Shown piece after piece: positions 1 through 15,200 of a stretch of 27,721 nucleotides of DNA (within the stretch, counting starts at the first letter, position 1; the number at the start of each line of letters is the position of its first letter). Source of the stretch: an uncultured archaeon (lineage in GTDB: Archaea; Nanobdellota; Nanobdellia; Pacearchaeales; GW2011-AR1); the NCBI GenBank assembly GCA_903873955.1, contig CAIQQL010000084.1, positions 1 to 27,721 of the forward strand. Reading direction: 5' to 3'. The notes beneath the pieces were generated by a model that ran no database searches, was not told the DNA's origin, and saw nothing but the letters and a program-made list of their open reading frames with translations. A program made the position numbers and the translations under genes.

Positions 1-2
1 CA

Positions 3-260
3 AATACCCTTTCAGGAAACCAGCCTTTAAGCTCAAATGGATGGAACTTCCTTTGTGTAGCCTGGAATGGTTCCACTCGTCTTGTGTACACCAACGGTCT
101 TCTTGATGTCTCCGATGTTCCTTCAGGGTCCCTTAGCGCCAATGATCTTGCACTATCCATTGGGGGAAGAGCAGATGGCACTAATGTATTCAATGGATCG
201 ATTGATGAACTACGTATCTGGAACCGTTCATTGAGCGCTGCAGAAATCCAGCAACAATAT
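3..260 (+). other. LamG/concanavalin-like domain 1 (C-terminal part only)
   Basis: This is part of the giant protein. The translation shows the end of a LamG jelly roll: WNFLCVAWNG, LVYTNGLL, then FNGSIDELRIWNRSLS and an AEIQQQY helix. The same ending is seen in the three complete copies downstream. The first part lies left of the window. LamG folds usually bind glycans or proteins. The Ig-like host strand that closes after it (TYTYFVSAKDSLGNEN) follows at about 340-385. Confidence 0.8.
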
Positions 261-3200
261 CTTACCCATTTCTACAAGTCTGCGTCTGATACTTGGGGAT
301 TTGTCACATTCCGTACCGGTCTTTTAGACAATGCCTCTTACACCTATTTTGTCTCGGCTAAGGACTCTTTAGGCAATGAGAACTTCGTGTCACGAAGTGT
401 TAATTCCAAGCTTGATGACCAGCCCCCCGTGATCAATTTCAGCGATCCTACTCCTTACGATGGCGCTGTCTTCAACAATACTGTGCTCGTCTTTAATGTG
501 ACCGCCGCAGACCCTAGCGGGCTTTCCGAATTTGTCTGGAACTGGAATGGTGTAAATGTCACCTCCTTCCGTGTCAATCAGCAATCCGACGCTTTGACCT
601 TGAACTTCAGTATTACCAATCTCACTAACTTCCAGGTCATCTTGAACGATACCCTGACTTCTTATTATGATTCTTCACTGATCCTTTCATACAGTTTTGA
701 GAACACAACTGCTGATAGCAGTTACTTACATAATAATGCCACAAACTCTGGTGCAACCTGGAATGCTTCTGGAAAATATGGCGGGGCTTATTCTTTCAAC
801 GGTATTAACAATTACCTTTCTGCCTCAGCCTCTTCTTCAGTTGCCGACTCACCAAATTATACTATTGCTTCCTGGGTGAGTATCAAGTCTCTTTTCGGTT
901 TCGGCACAATCTATGCTGAAGATTCGACAGACACCTCTAGCTCTATCTTGCAGTTCGCTGTCAATGCCAGCGGATCCCCTTCATTCTCCAAATGGTCTAG
1001 CAACGTCTGGTATAGCATGGTCAGCAATATTTCTATGGCTCAAAATACTTGGTATTATGTTGTTGCAACCAACAGTCCGCAAGGGATGCGTTTATATGTT
1101 AATGGCATCCTTGTTGGAATCAACTCCAGTGGACTAAACGCAGGGGTCCCTTCCAGGTATGTGGTCCTTGGTGCAAATTATGCCAGCGGTACCCTGCAGA
1201 CTTTCTTCAATGGTTCCATTGATGAAGTACGTGTCTGGAACAGGACGCTTTCCGCAAACGAGATAAAACAACAATATTTCTCGAGCCTCATCAACTATCC
1301 GGCAGCAAACCAATGGGAATTTGTCCTGAACCAAAACCTTACCAGTAACTATTCTTTCCTAGCTGATGCTTCCTCAAGTCACCTTGTCTTCACTATGTTG
1401 AATGCCACCAGCACGCTTTTCACCGAAAGCATCGCAAACCTAAGTGATGGTGTTTATACTTATGTCGCTTCTGCAACAGACCTGCCTGGCAATTATGGGT
1501 CAACGCAGACTCGGACCTTATATGGCCAAGTCTATGCGCTCCAGGTCTATAATCTCAATTCAGTAGTAGTCAACTCCACTTTGGTTCAAATGTCCTGGAA
1601 CACCACCAAGCTTGCAAACTATTCTTTCACTTACGGTCTTGATCTTTCGATGGGTATTTTATTACAAAACGCAAGCTATGGTTCTACTAACAACATTACT
1701 CTGAATGGACTTTTACCAAATACGCTTTATTACTACAATCTTACAGCATGTACTGTCTTTGATGAGTGCAGGAGCTATGGCCCTTATGGGTTTATCACCG
1801 ATAACCTTCCTCCCCAAGTAACCTTTGTTTCACCTACTCCTGCTAACAACACGCTTATCGCCCAAAGAGTCGTTACCCTAAATGTCTCTGCAAATGATAA
1901 TCTGAACGTCTCCACCTGCACCTTGTCCGTCTATCCGTGGAAGACCAATGGCTTTGATTATCTAACCTGGGCTAAGACCTATCTCTATACTTGGTGGAAT
2001 ACCTCTTATTCCTTCAAGCAGCAGATCAATCTCTCTTCGACGATTGCGATTGACTCCGATTACCAGGTCCAGATTCTGCTTAATAAAACAACCCTGGGCG
2101 CCAATTTCAACTGGAGCAGGAATTGTAGCGATCTTCGTTTCATCAATTCTTATGAGAATGGAACTTTGCCTTATTTCATAGAAAGTTGCAATCCTCAATC
2201 CCAGAATGCGTCAGTATGGCTTAAACTCGATACTCCATTGACTATCGGTACTACCTCCATTTATCTCTATTATGGGAATGCTAAGGCGCAAAGTGAAAGC
2301 AACAGCCAGCAAGTCTTCATAGTTGCCGATGCTTATCCTGACTTTTCAAGCTGGAGCAGCTCAACAACCAGCCTTTGTGGAACCACCCCTATGCTTGGAG
2401 GCACGGAGATATTCGGTCTTGGTTCATATACCCAGAAGGATCTTGGAACTCTTGACGCAGGGTCATATGTTGTGAGCTTTGATTATTATCATATTGACTT
2501 ATGGGAGAACCAAAGCGGGCGGGCATTATGGAACGGTGCTGTTCTCTGGTCGAGAAACCATAGTTCAAGCGGCAGTGATATCTGTGGTTCGACCTATCCT
2601 GATTCAGCAGGTCTTTCTTATCCTTCAGCCTCATTTGTCGTGAACCATACTGGTGGAAGTGCAGTACTTAAGTTTGATTCGACCATCAACAAAGGTCCAG
2701 AGGCTGAATCTTTTGGAGTCAATAACATCCGCATTCGTAAATATGCAAGTGTTGTCCCTACCATCAAATTAGGAACTGAGGATTTTGTACGATATGCCAT
2801 GAACATGTCTTATCTCGGTTCAAACGCCACTGCCACAATCACCTTGCAAGAGATTGCCGCTGATGGAAGTTATGCTTATTGGGCCAGCTGCAATGACACT
2901 GCCGGAAACATCAACACCACTGAAGTTAGAAAGGTCACTTTTGATACACTGACTCCTTCACTCTATAATCTGACGGTCACTAACATCAATCTTACGAGTG
3001 CACTTCTTCAGTTTGCAACCGATGATACTACCAACGTTTCTTTGCTTTACGGCGCTGATCGTTCTATGGCCTCCTCTAGAAATGACTCCATGTTTAGTGC
3101 CTTCCACAATATTACCCTGAACGGTCTTGTTGATGGGACAACTTATTATTATAACATCACCATCTGCACTGCAGTCAACCTTTGCAACAGTACTGGAGTG

Positions 3201-6200
3201 TATCTCCTGCAATTCAATAGCGCCCCTCCTGTGCTTACTTATCTCCCTCCTTCTCCATTGAGCGGTCCATCAGTGAACACAGCAAATATCACCATCAACA
3301 TCTCCTCTAATGAAAATCTTTCAAGCTGTACTTTGACGTGGTTCAATTCTACTATCTATGGTAACGGAAAAGATGGAGTCTTGGCTGTTAATTCCCCTAA
3401 CACCATCATCAACAATTATACCTATCTTGCTTCGGATGCTCCTGCAGGTAGCAGTATCTTATATGGTAATGCAAATTCAAATTCTTACTATTCCATTGGT
3501 GATGAGGTTCTTATCTATCAGGTTCAAGACTATTACTATGGGAATGCGGGAAAGTATGAGTTTGGAAGAATCATCGATCTTGTTGGTGATCATGAAATCG
3601 TCTTGCAGTCTAACCTTACCCGAACGTACTATTCCTATCCTCCTTATCAAAACACTTACAATGCAGTTACCACCCAAGTAATCCGTGTACCCCAATATAC
3701 CTCGGTTATCATCGGAGCAGGCGCATCACTTACTGCCGCGCCATGGGATGGATCAGCCAAGGGAGGGATCCTTGCATTTAGAGTGCAAGGTTCTGTCTTC
3801 AATTATGGCACTATTTCGGTTAGTGGTCAAGGATTTAGAGGGGGGCCGCTGTCGCCTTCAGAATCGACGTCATATTCTTATGGTTATGCTGGAGAATCAA
3901 CACGCGGGATGCAAAACTATCGTGCTTATGACAGTGGTTCTCCCAACAATGGTGGCGGTGGCGCAGGAAAAGGTGGTGATGCGTCTGGCGGCGGCGGCAG
4001 CTTTGGCACTGCTGGAGGAGATGGTGGAAAGCATCTTCCTAATTCAGATTACGGCCGTGGTGCTGCAGCATTCGGTTCAACTGACTTGAGCACTATGTCT
4101 TTCGGTGGTGGTGGCGGTTCTGCAGGAAGCCATAGCGCTGGAAGATATGGAGTTGCTGGAGGGAATGGCGCGGGAATCATCTTCATTTCTGCCTCAAGCA
4201 TTATGAATTATGGCGGAATCACTGCGACAGGTATCAATGGAGTAGACGGTCATTATGCCTATGATACCAGCAGCGGGGCAGGCGGCGGCGGTGGCGCGGG
4301 CGGATCCATTTATCTTATTGCTCCAACTATATTCTCGAATTCGGGTTGGATCCAGGCAAATATTGGTTGGGGCGGGTCACCTGCAGCATCTTCCAATGGA
4401 GCATACGGTGGAAACGGTGGTTTGGGAAGAATCCGTATGGATGCAAATCAACTTACTCAATATGCTTATCCTTCTCCATTTGTAGGCAGTCTTGCAGCCC
4501 AAGGATTTTTCACCAATTATACAATGACCATTGCAAACTCTGGGAATCTTACCCTGGCATACACCTCTATAACCAACCTGTTGAATAATACCAATTATTC
4601 ATATTATGTAACCTGCAGTGATACTTCGGGCAACACTAACGTCACCACTGAGCGTAACTTCACTCTTGACACTATCTTGCCATCTATCTTCAATGTCAAC
4701 GTCAATAGAATAAACGTCACCAATGCAATCCTCAATTGGAGCACTGACAAACCTGCAAATGCCCTTCTGAGATATGGTCTCGATCCTGCTTTGAGCCTGA
4801 ATTTTAGTAATGCGACCCTCTCGTACAATTATTCGTTCTCATTGACTAATCTTTCGCCTGATAGTATATACTATTACAATATTACCGCTTGTGATTTTGC
4901 AGGCAATTGTCAGATCTATTCTGCTAATTTCAGTAGTGATATAACACCGCCTCAAATTGCGTTTATTTCTCCTACTCCTTTGAACGGGGACTATCTTAAT
5001 AGCACATCCCTCACCTTTAATCTGAGCTACTTTGACAATGTCAATATCACTTCCTGTATCTTGACGTTTGACGATACTAATTATTCACTTCCTCTTGTTT
5101 CTTCTCCTACAAACTATACGTTTAGTGGTCTTTCCCCAGGTCAGTATCACTTCTTTGCCACCTGTTATGATGGAGCAGGAAATGTCAATCAAACGACCCT
5201 CCGTTATGTTAACCTTGACTATGTTGCTCCGGGTATTTTCAATTTCAGGCATCAGCTCCTTAATGAGACTACTGCGGTTATAATGTGGGATACAACTGAA
5301 TCAGCAAACTCCCGTCTCGATTATGGCATAAGCTCTGATCTTGGAAGTATGTTCGCTGATGCAGCAAACAGTACCTTCCATAATTTTACCATCTACAATC
5401 TCCTGCCTGCTACACGTTATTTCTTCAATATTACCGGTTGCGACCTTGCAGATAATTGCAATGTCAATGGCACTTTTGATTTTATCACTGATCTGACTTC
5501 ACCCCAAACGAATTTCACTGTACCAACACCAGTGAATGCGTCTTATCTCAATGTGACTTTTGCTTTAGTCAATCTTAGTCTGAGTGATAATTATAATCTC
5601 TCCAGTTGCTTCCTTACTGTCCAGTCTTCGCTCTTTGGCGATGGTCGTGATGGGGCCTTAACGGTGAGTTCGCCAAGTACTATCATCAACACTTATACTT
5701 ACCTTAATAGCAACACTGCTGCAGGAAACACCACCCTTTCCGTTGCTTCATCTTCAGGAATTAGCAGTGGAGATGAAATTCTGGTTATCCAATCCCAGAA
5801 CCTGGTCGCGCTTGCTGCTGGCCAATATGAAAATGTCAAGGTCGCTTCTGTTCCAAACAGCAAAACGATTATTCTAGCTACACCCTTGACTAATAATTAT
5901 TTCTCAACCACTACAGGAGTAATTGCCCAAGTTGTCAGAGTGCCTCAATACACCAATGTTACCATCAAATCGGGAGCATCTATTGTTTCATCTTCCTGGG
6001 ACGGGTATCGGGGAGGAATTGTCACCTTTAAAGCAACAGGGACTGTTGTCCTTAATGGAAGCATTGATGTCTCTGTCCGAGGGTTCAGAGGAGGATTAGG
6101 ATTACCTAGCTGGGGTGGAGGATATATCGGAGAGAGCTTTGCAGATGGTTATGGTACAGCTAGATCATATTATAGCTGGAACGGTGGCGGTGGCGGCGGT

Positions 6201-9200
6201 GGCGGCGATGCAGATTATAACATTGCAGGGCAGGGTGGCGGTGGCGCAGGTTATTCTTCTACAGGGAGCAATGGCGGGGCTCTTTGGAAAACCGTCAGTA
6301 ATCGTTGGGCGTTCGGAGGCTATCTCGGGTATGGAGGCAATACTTATGGCACTCCTGACCTAAGTTTGCTTTATTTTGGCGCTGCTGGAGGGAATGGAGG
6401 TGTTGATGGCGATAATCCTGATTGGGGTGGTGAAGGCGGTTATGGTGGAGGTATAGTCTATATTTCCGGGTCAACTATCCAGATGAATGGCGGATCCATT
6501 ACCAGTAATGGTCTGGATGGTTATACCGGTATTAGCGAAACAGGCGGTGGCGGTGGCGGCGCAGGGGGATCAATCCTTGTCAAGGCAAAATCTGTCACTT
6601 TAGGTTCGTCCGCGATCACAAGTCTTGGCGGCAATGGCGGAGTATCACAAACCAATGCAGGAAATAGCGGAGGTGCTGCAAGTGCAGGACGTATCGCAGT
6701 CTATGCTTCATCTGTCTCAGGCACCACTTCTCCTTCCTATCAAAGTTATGCTTTCAATCAAGGTCTTGCTATAGGGATTTATCCTATGACCTTGGTTTCG
6801 AATGGGTCTTCTGGAAGTGCTTCGTATCTTGTAGTAAACCTCACTAATGATGGGAATTATATGTATTACGCCACTTGCGCAGATGTATCTGGAAATGTCA
6901 ACACTACTGAAACTAGGGCCTTTGGGGTGGACTTAGTTGCCCCAACCATCCTGAACGTCTCCAATTGGACTCTCAACGAGACCACTTTGCGCATCGATGT
7001 GACTACCGATGAACCAACTTCTACAACCATCCTGTATGGTCTTTCACCCTCTTTGGGCAATAGCACGAACGATCTTGTCTTGAACACTACCCATAGCATC
7101 ATCATCTCTCCACTTACACCTCAGATGAAGTATTACTACAACGTCACGGTCTGTGACAAAGCAAATAACTGTGTCTCTCAAGGATTGTATACGCTCATGA
7201 CTGACCTGACTCCGCCCCAACTTAGCTTTGTAGACCCAACGCCTTCTGATGGGTTCTATTCTTCTCAGAATAATGCAGATATCAACATCAGTGCAAATGA
7301 AAATCTTTCTTCATGTTCACTAGTCGTGACGTCCTCCTCATTGTTTGGTGATGGGAGCGATGGTAACCTTAATGTGACCTCCGCAAACACAATCATCAAT
7401 GATTATACCTATCTCACGGGAATCCAGTCCGCGGGAGACGTTGTGGTAAATGTCAACTCTGCCTCTGGATTTTCCACTGATGATGAGGTCCTTTTCCTCC
7501 AGATGCAGAACGCCTCTTCTGGAGTCTCAGGACAGTATGAATTTGGGCGTATTAAGAACATCACCGGCAACTCTTTCCAAATCTACACACCTCTGTCGAA
7601 TTCCTATCTATCGGGATCCTTTAATGGTGCAAACTCTGTTACGGCACAAGTCATCAGGGTTCCACAGTATCTTAATGTGAGTGTCGCCTCGGGTGCTTCG
7701 ATCACCGCTCCTGCCTGGGATGGTTATAGCGGAGGAATTGTTGTCTTCAGGGCAAGAGGATTCGTCATCATCAATGGGAGTGTCAATGTTTCTGCGAAAG
7801 GATTTAGAGGAGGTTCACAATTCACTTCTACTGCTGATTACGACTATGGGTATATCGGTGAATCCCAATATGGAAATTATCAATCCACAAGACAGAATGC
7901 AGCTATCGGTTCTGGTGGCGGAGCAGGAAACGGACAAGCAGGCGGTTGCGGTGCAAGTTATGCTACTCTTGGCGGCTTGGGTGTACGCACGGGATGTGTG
8001 GGGGGAAGTCAATGTACTCCTGGTTCCATAATCGGTAACGAAAGTCTTGATCTTATTTTTGCAGGCGGTGGCGGCGGAGCTTCAGGTGTCCATAATGCTG
8101 CTGGGAGAATCGGTGCTGTCGGAGGTAACGGTGGAGGTATCATCATGGTATTTGCGAACGCTCTTGCCGTAAGTGGTGCGGTGCAGTCTTTAGGCGGAGC
8201 AGGTCAGGATGGATACTTTACTCCCGCCTATAGCCAACCTATGGGTGGTGGCGGTGGCGGTTCTGGCGGAAGTATCTATCTCTCTTCATCCTCTCTTTAT
8301 ATCTCTTCGGGAAGCGTTTCTGTACTTGGCGGCACGGGAGGAAAGAGTGATGAAGACACTATCAGCTGTGGTCCTAGCGGTGCTGGCGGCAATGGCGGCA
8401 ATGGCAGAATCCTTATTGGTCTAGCTGGCAAGGCTTCACCAATGTTAGTCTCGAGTTATCCTATGTCTATTATAAATCTAGACAACTACACCTTTGCAAA
8501 CTATACTTTGCGCAATCTTATTTCTGATCAGAACGGGACAACCTACACTTATTTTGTCAATTGCACTGATTCGACTGGAAATCAAAACAGGACTGGGAAC
8601 AGGACTTTATTCATTGATACCCTTGCCCCGCTCTTCCTGAATAATCTCACGATACCGGTAAGTGAAACCTCTGAGGCCCTGTTTATCTCATCCAATGAGC
8701 AGGTTAATATCTCAGTCACCTATGGTACTGACCTAAGTCTTGCTTCCTCTTCTGCTAACGCTTCTTTTGCAAGCAATTCCTTAATGGTCATCAACGGGCT
8801 TCTTGCAAACACAGTCTATTACTATAATCTTACCATATGCGACAGAGTGAACAATTGTGTCTCTAATGGGATCTCTTCGTTCATCACGGATGTAACTGCC
8901 CCTACCTTAAGTCTTGTAGCTCCTTCCCCTCTAAACCAGACCTGGGTCAATTCAAGCTTCTCCTTGATCAACCTGAGTGCATCAGACAATGTCAATCTTT
9001 CAACTTGCACTCTTATAAGCAATGCCTGGTGGAATCTTTCTTTTAGTGCCAAACAGCGTATTAACCTGACACTTTCTTCCTCTTCAACTGAACAAGGATA
9101 TCAAGTCAATCTTTTCATGAGCAATCAGTCAACAGGGCCCGCATTCAACTGGAGCAACAACTGCAACGACATCCGTTTTGTCAATTCTAGTGAAAGCGGA

Positions 9201-12200
9201 TCATTGCCTTACTGGATTGAAAATTGTAACGCTTCCCAGCAAACCGCTTCAGTCTGGGTGAAGGTTGATGCGAACATCACTTCAAACGCTACGTCCTATA
9301 TCTATATGTACTATGGCAGTCCTGCTGCTTTGACGACCAGTAATGGAAGTGCGGTCTTTGAATTCTTCGATGACTTTGCAGGTGCCGCTCTTGACGCCAC
9401 CAAATGGTCAGTCACCAATCCTGACTCAGGATATCTCTCAGTCAATGGAGGAATCCTCACCCTTGGATCCAAAGGTGATTTGAATACCACAGCAGATAGC
9501 GCGCTGTACATCACACCACAAATTCCTTCTGGAAATTCCTATGTTGCTGAGACCATGATCACTTCAGTCAGTAATGAAGTCGGAAGCCGGTTCTTTGGGC
9601 TTCGCACTTCCTCGGCACCAACCTCGGCCGAATTTTTAATGACTCTTGATAATGCTCTTGCTTCTATTACCAACCTCTACCGTGACAGTGCCGGTGCTTC
9701 TGCAGGATACTATGGCGATCATTCAGGTCTGAGCGGTTCATGGAGTGCGGGCAAGGCCAAGTTTGCAAGAGTTGGTACAACTGTGAAATCCTATTATAAC
9801 AATACCCTTATGAACAGCCGAACAGTCAGCGGCTGGAATCTGAGCTATCTTGCTCTGACAGACTCTCAAACTGCCACCGCTCCAAATAAATTTGATTGGG
9901 TAAGGGTAAGGAAATATGCAAGTGTTGAGCCTGTCGCAACTTTTGATGCAGCAGGATCGATAAGCCAGACGCCAATGTCATTAGGAACCACTGGTGCAAT
10001 CTCAAACCTTTCCCAGCTTGCTTCAGGAATATCCTATTATTATTCAGTCATCTGCAATGACAGTGCAGGAAACAGCAATACCAGTGAAACCCGTCTTTTC
10101 TTTGTCGACTATGTTTCTCCTATCCTCTTTAACATCTCCTCTTTAACACTGGCTTCAGATTCTGCAAAGATTAGCTGGAACATCAATGAACTTGCCTCTT
10201 CTCAGGTCCTCTTCGGTAGTGACCTCTCACTAGGGGCTTCCCAGATTAATGCTAGCAATGGTACTGCAGTCACGTTTGTGCTTACTAGTCTTGCTTCTGA
10301 TACTGTTTACTACTACAATCTTACCAGCTGCGATCTTGCTGGTAACTGCAACACGAGCGGCCCTTATTCGTTCATCACTGATGTGGTGTCGCCTCAAGTC
10401 AACTTCACCAGTCCAACTCCACTCAACGGAAGTCAATTTACCAGCAGCACTGCTCAAGTGAACGTCCTTGCCCATGATAATCTCAATCTTTCGATGTGCA
10501 CCGTACATCTCTTTAACATCCTGGGCACCAATGCATATGCTTATCAACAGCGTCTCAATCTTTCAGTAGCCGGGTTCTCCACTGGCAGCAATTACCAGGT
10601 GAACCTTAAACTGAACAGCAGTAATCTTGGAGTGCACTTCAACTGGAGCCAGGAATGCAATGACATCCGTTTTGTCAATGCAAGCAAGACGAGCGAACTT
10701 CCTTATTGGATAGAGTCATGTAATGAAACAAGTCATACGGCTTCGGTCTGGGTAAAGGTAGATACTAATACGAGTACCCTTGCAAACTCCTCGATCTTTA
10801 TGTATTATGGCAATCCTACTGTCTCAACGACCAGCAATGGCAGCGCAGTCTTTGACTTCTTCGATGACTTCAGCGATGGAGATTATACTGGCAATCCTTC
10901 CTGGACTGCAACCACTGGAGGGTCTTGTTCAACTGTGAATGTGTCTGTGATTGGAGGGAGACTATTAATGAACGTCACCGGCAATGGTTGTTCTTACTAT
11001 CTTATGCCTAGCGATAACAAGATGTATGACAACTTTATTTATGAAGCTACAATGAGCCCTCTTGCTCCTACTTCCATTGTGCATGCCGGTCTTGTCTTCA
11101 GGGCAGATTCTTCATCTACAAACCAGAATATCGTTGGATTCAGCCAAGGAGATATTGCTGATGAAACGGATCTGTATAATTTTGTCTACAACAGCGGATG
11201 GAGCGGAATATTCAGCAATACTTCCTACTATTTCAATGGGGCAAATTATAGCTGGAAGCTTGCTGCATTCAATTCTCTCTTGCAGTTCTCTGTCAACGGC
11301 CAATCAAAGATGAATCTTACTTACTCTTCTTTCACCACTGGAAGAATAGGTCTTAATCTTGCAACTATCGGTCCTAGTGGGCCAACAGCCGCTGTCTATT
11401 TTGACAATATCCGTGTAAGAAAGTATGCTCCTCTTGAGCCTGTATTGGCCTTTGGTATTGAAGAAAATGCCTATGCTTCTGTGGCAAGTGGTATGGACAA
11501 TCTTTCAGTATTCAACCTGACTAATCTTCTTTCGGGGGCAACCTATGGCTTCATCGCAACTTGCAATGACAGTGCAGGTAACAGCAACAGCACCGAACTA
11601 CGAACTTTCGGAGTACAAACTCAGACCCTGGTCATCACGAATGCATCCTTTGTTTCCTTAAATGATTCAGCAGTCTTGATCAACTGGACAACTAACCGTC
11701 CTGCAGACAGCACGGTGACCTATGGCCTAACCCTTGATTTGGGCAATCAGTCCTATGATCCTGCTTTCACAGTCAGTCATACAGAAATCGTAAGCGGTCT
11801 CCTTTCAGGTGTTCTTAATTATTATAATCTCACCTCTTGCGACCTTGGAGGTCTTTGCACTACGGTTGGAACCTATAGCTTCATCATTGACACTTTGGCT
11901 CCTCAAATAGTGATGAGTGATCCAACACCACAAAACAACTCCTTTACCAATCTGAGCAGTCTCTTGATGAATGTGAGTGCAAGCGACAATATCAACCTCT
12001 CATCCTGCCTCTTGAGCCTTTCTCCAGTCCTGGGCAATGTGTCTTATCTTTACCAGTCAAGAATCAATCTGTCTGTTGTCGGACTTTCCACGGGCAGCAG
12101 TTACCAGGTCAATATACTTCTCAATAACAGCAATGCCGGAAATCATTTCAACTGGAGTTCAGGCTGTGCGGATGTCCGATTTGTCAATGCAAGCAAGACG

Positions 12201-15200
12201 AGCGAACTTCCTTACTGGATTGAGAGCTGTAATGTCTCCACGCAAACCGCTTCCCTTTGGGTGAAAGTCGATGCTAATCTCTCCGTGCAAACGAACTACT
12301 CAATTTTCATGTACTATGGCAATCCTTCTGTCTCAACGACCAGCAATGGCAGCGCTGTCTTTGAGTTCTTCGATGACTTCTCAAACACCAATCTCTCACA
12401 AACCTGGGAACTATCTGGTGCAACCTGGAGTGTCACCAATGGATGGGCAGGGGTTCCTGCAAGCGGTGCCACGGGTGTCTCCTATGCCTTCCTTTCAACA
12501 AAGAACTTCATCATGAAAGATGGCATCGTTGAAACGATACAACGACCTTTGACTATTGGCAGCGGAGCAGGCAAGGGCATTCTCTTCAGGTATCTTGCAG
12601 GTTCTGACATGTATCTTGCAGGTCTTGAAGCGTCAAATTCCCAACTCACTGAATTTGACCTCAGATCAGGCAGTACATGGAGCACGCTCTCCTCTGTCTC
12701 TACAAATGGGGGGATTTTCACTAACTTCCCTTACCGACAGATTGTCAGGTTCTCTGGAAGCAATCTTACGCAGACTTTGATTAACGTCAATACCGGACAG
12801 AGCACTCAACTAAGTTCTAGTGATGCAACCAACACAGGTTCGGGAAGTATTGGATTTGAGGTCAGTAGAGACCAGACCAATGCAGCTGCTGAATTCAAAT
12901 TCATCTTTGCCAGAAAGTATGCCCTCTTTGAACCTCAAGTCAGTATCGGAGGAGAAGAAAAGGACTATACTCTCCCCCTCGCCAATACCGGCATCAACCT
13001 CACCTCTGCAACGTACTTCCTTGGAAACTTAGGCAATGGCATGAGCTATCTCTATAGTTTCACCTGCAATGACACCAGCGGAAACAGCAACAGCACAGAG
13101 ACGCGACTTATCACCATCGACCAAAGTATCCCTCTCCTGAGCAATATCCTTTCTCGTGCGCTTTCCAGTTCAAGCGAACTCATCAGCTGGAGTGTCCAAG
13201 AGGGAGCAAATAGCAGTATCAACTATGGGACGACCTACGATCTTGGCACGCTTATCTTCAATGACTCGTTCAGCAGTACTCCTTCAATGACTCTTACAGG
13301 GCTGTTAACAACTATTTATTACTACAATCTCACTAGCTGCGACAAAGCAGGAAACTGTAATAGCACTGGACCTTATCAGTTTGTTCCAGAAACCACAGCT
13401 CCACAATTGAGCATCAGCAATCCTACTCCTCAGAGCGGACAGGTAGTTGGAGGACGTTCACCAAGCCTTTATGTAAACGTCTCTGCAAGTGATCTCTTCA
13501 ATATCTCTGCCTGTTTTGCAACCATCAACTCCTGGACTGGATGGTGGAACAGTTCGTATCCTTACAAACTCCCTATCAACCTCTCTGTCGCTTCCAATTC
13601 AACTGGTTATAATTATCAAACGAAGATCCTGCTCAACAGCACCCTTGTCGGATCGCATTTCAATTGGAGTTCAGGCTGTGCGGATGTCCGATTCATCGGG
13701 GCAAATGAAAGCATTGAGCTGCCTTACTGGATAGAAAGCTGCAATGTCACAAGCAAGACTGCATTGATCTGGGTAAAAGTCGAAGGTAATATATCGACGA
13801 ATTATACTTCTATTTTCATGTACTATGGGAGCAACACCCTTTTCAACAAGAGCAATGGCAGCGCTGTCTTTGAGTTCTTCGATGACTTTGTAGGGACTGG
13901 CATTGATCTGTCCAAATGGCTGGTAAAAGATGGAAGTGGTTGGAGTGTCAGTAATAGTGAGCTTCGCGGTGTCAATACCAATGGGCGCTTGTCTACTATC
14001 GCCAACTTCAGCAATGGGGCAATACTTGAAGCCAAGTATCGATACCTCTCCTATCCTATCAATGGGTTTATGCCCTTAGGCACCTATCTTTCTGCTTCGA
14101 ATGGTTTCGGTCATCTCATCCATCCTAGTAACGATTATTATTGTATTGACTCCAGCTGGATCAACATAGGCTCAGCTGGAACTACCTCTCCTGCTTCAAC
14201 CGCGCTCATGACAAAACTTTCTCTCAAAACGGGAGCGAGCGTCGATCTTAGCGTCACGAACTACAACAATGGGTCTTCTTATCAAAGTGTCTCGAGCATC
14301 GGCAATACGGTCTCAAATGAACCTGTGACCATCGGTAAAAGATATGATGACCTGCACGGTGGCCAGCGTTATGAAGCCTATTGGGATTATGTACGTGTAA
14401 GAAAATATGCCTCTCCTGAACCTGTTGTTCGTTACGGTCCAGAACAGACAGGGGTTTATTCTATGGTCCTCTATGCCAATATCAGTGCGAACTTCAACTT
14501 CACCGATCTTGACCAGACCACCAACTATAGCTACTATGCAACCTGTTTCAATTATGCAGGTCTTGGAAACCAGACGGAGACCCGATATGTCTCTATTGAT
14601 CTTATCCCTCCTGCGATTTTCAATATAGTCTTTACCGTCATCAATGAAAGCAGCGTGCAGATCAACTGGACCACCAATAAGAACACTAATGAGACTCTTG
14701 ACTTTGGATTGACAGCTGCTCTTGAGAACAGAGCCCTTAACTCCAGTTATGGGGCAGTTCATAGTGTTCTACTCTCCAACCTGCAAGGAAATTCCACCTA
14801 CTTGTTCAATATCACTGCCTGTGACATTGCAACAAATTGCAACATTAGTGCGACCTACTCTTTTGTGACTGATGTTGTCAGTCCGCAAGTTGCGTTTACA
14901 CTAAGTATGCCTCCTTCTGGAGCATATATCAACACTACCTCCCTTTTTGTCAATGCCAGTGTGCAAGACAATGTCGCTATCAGCACCTGCTTGTTCAGTC
15001 TCAATGACAGCAGTTATGTGGGCTCAATCCTTGGTAGTGGACAGAATGTCTCGGCAAATTATAATTTCACTAACCTTGTCAATGGCGGGAACTATACTTA
15101 TTCGGTCATTTGTAATGACACTGCTGGTAACAAAAACTGGACGGAGAACCGTTCCTTCACTGTCGATCTGATTGAACCTACCCTCTATAACTATTCCTAT

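Noticed and set aside
84..86. GTG as start codon of the giant gene
   Set aside because: The frame is open to the left edge, and residues before it (WNFLCVAWNGSTRL) belong to the same LamG domain, so this GTG is an internal valine codon.
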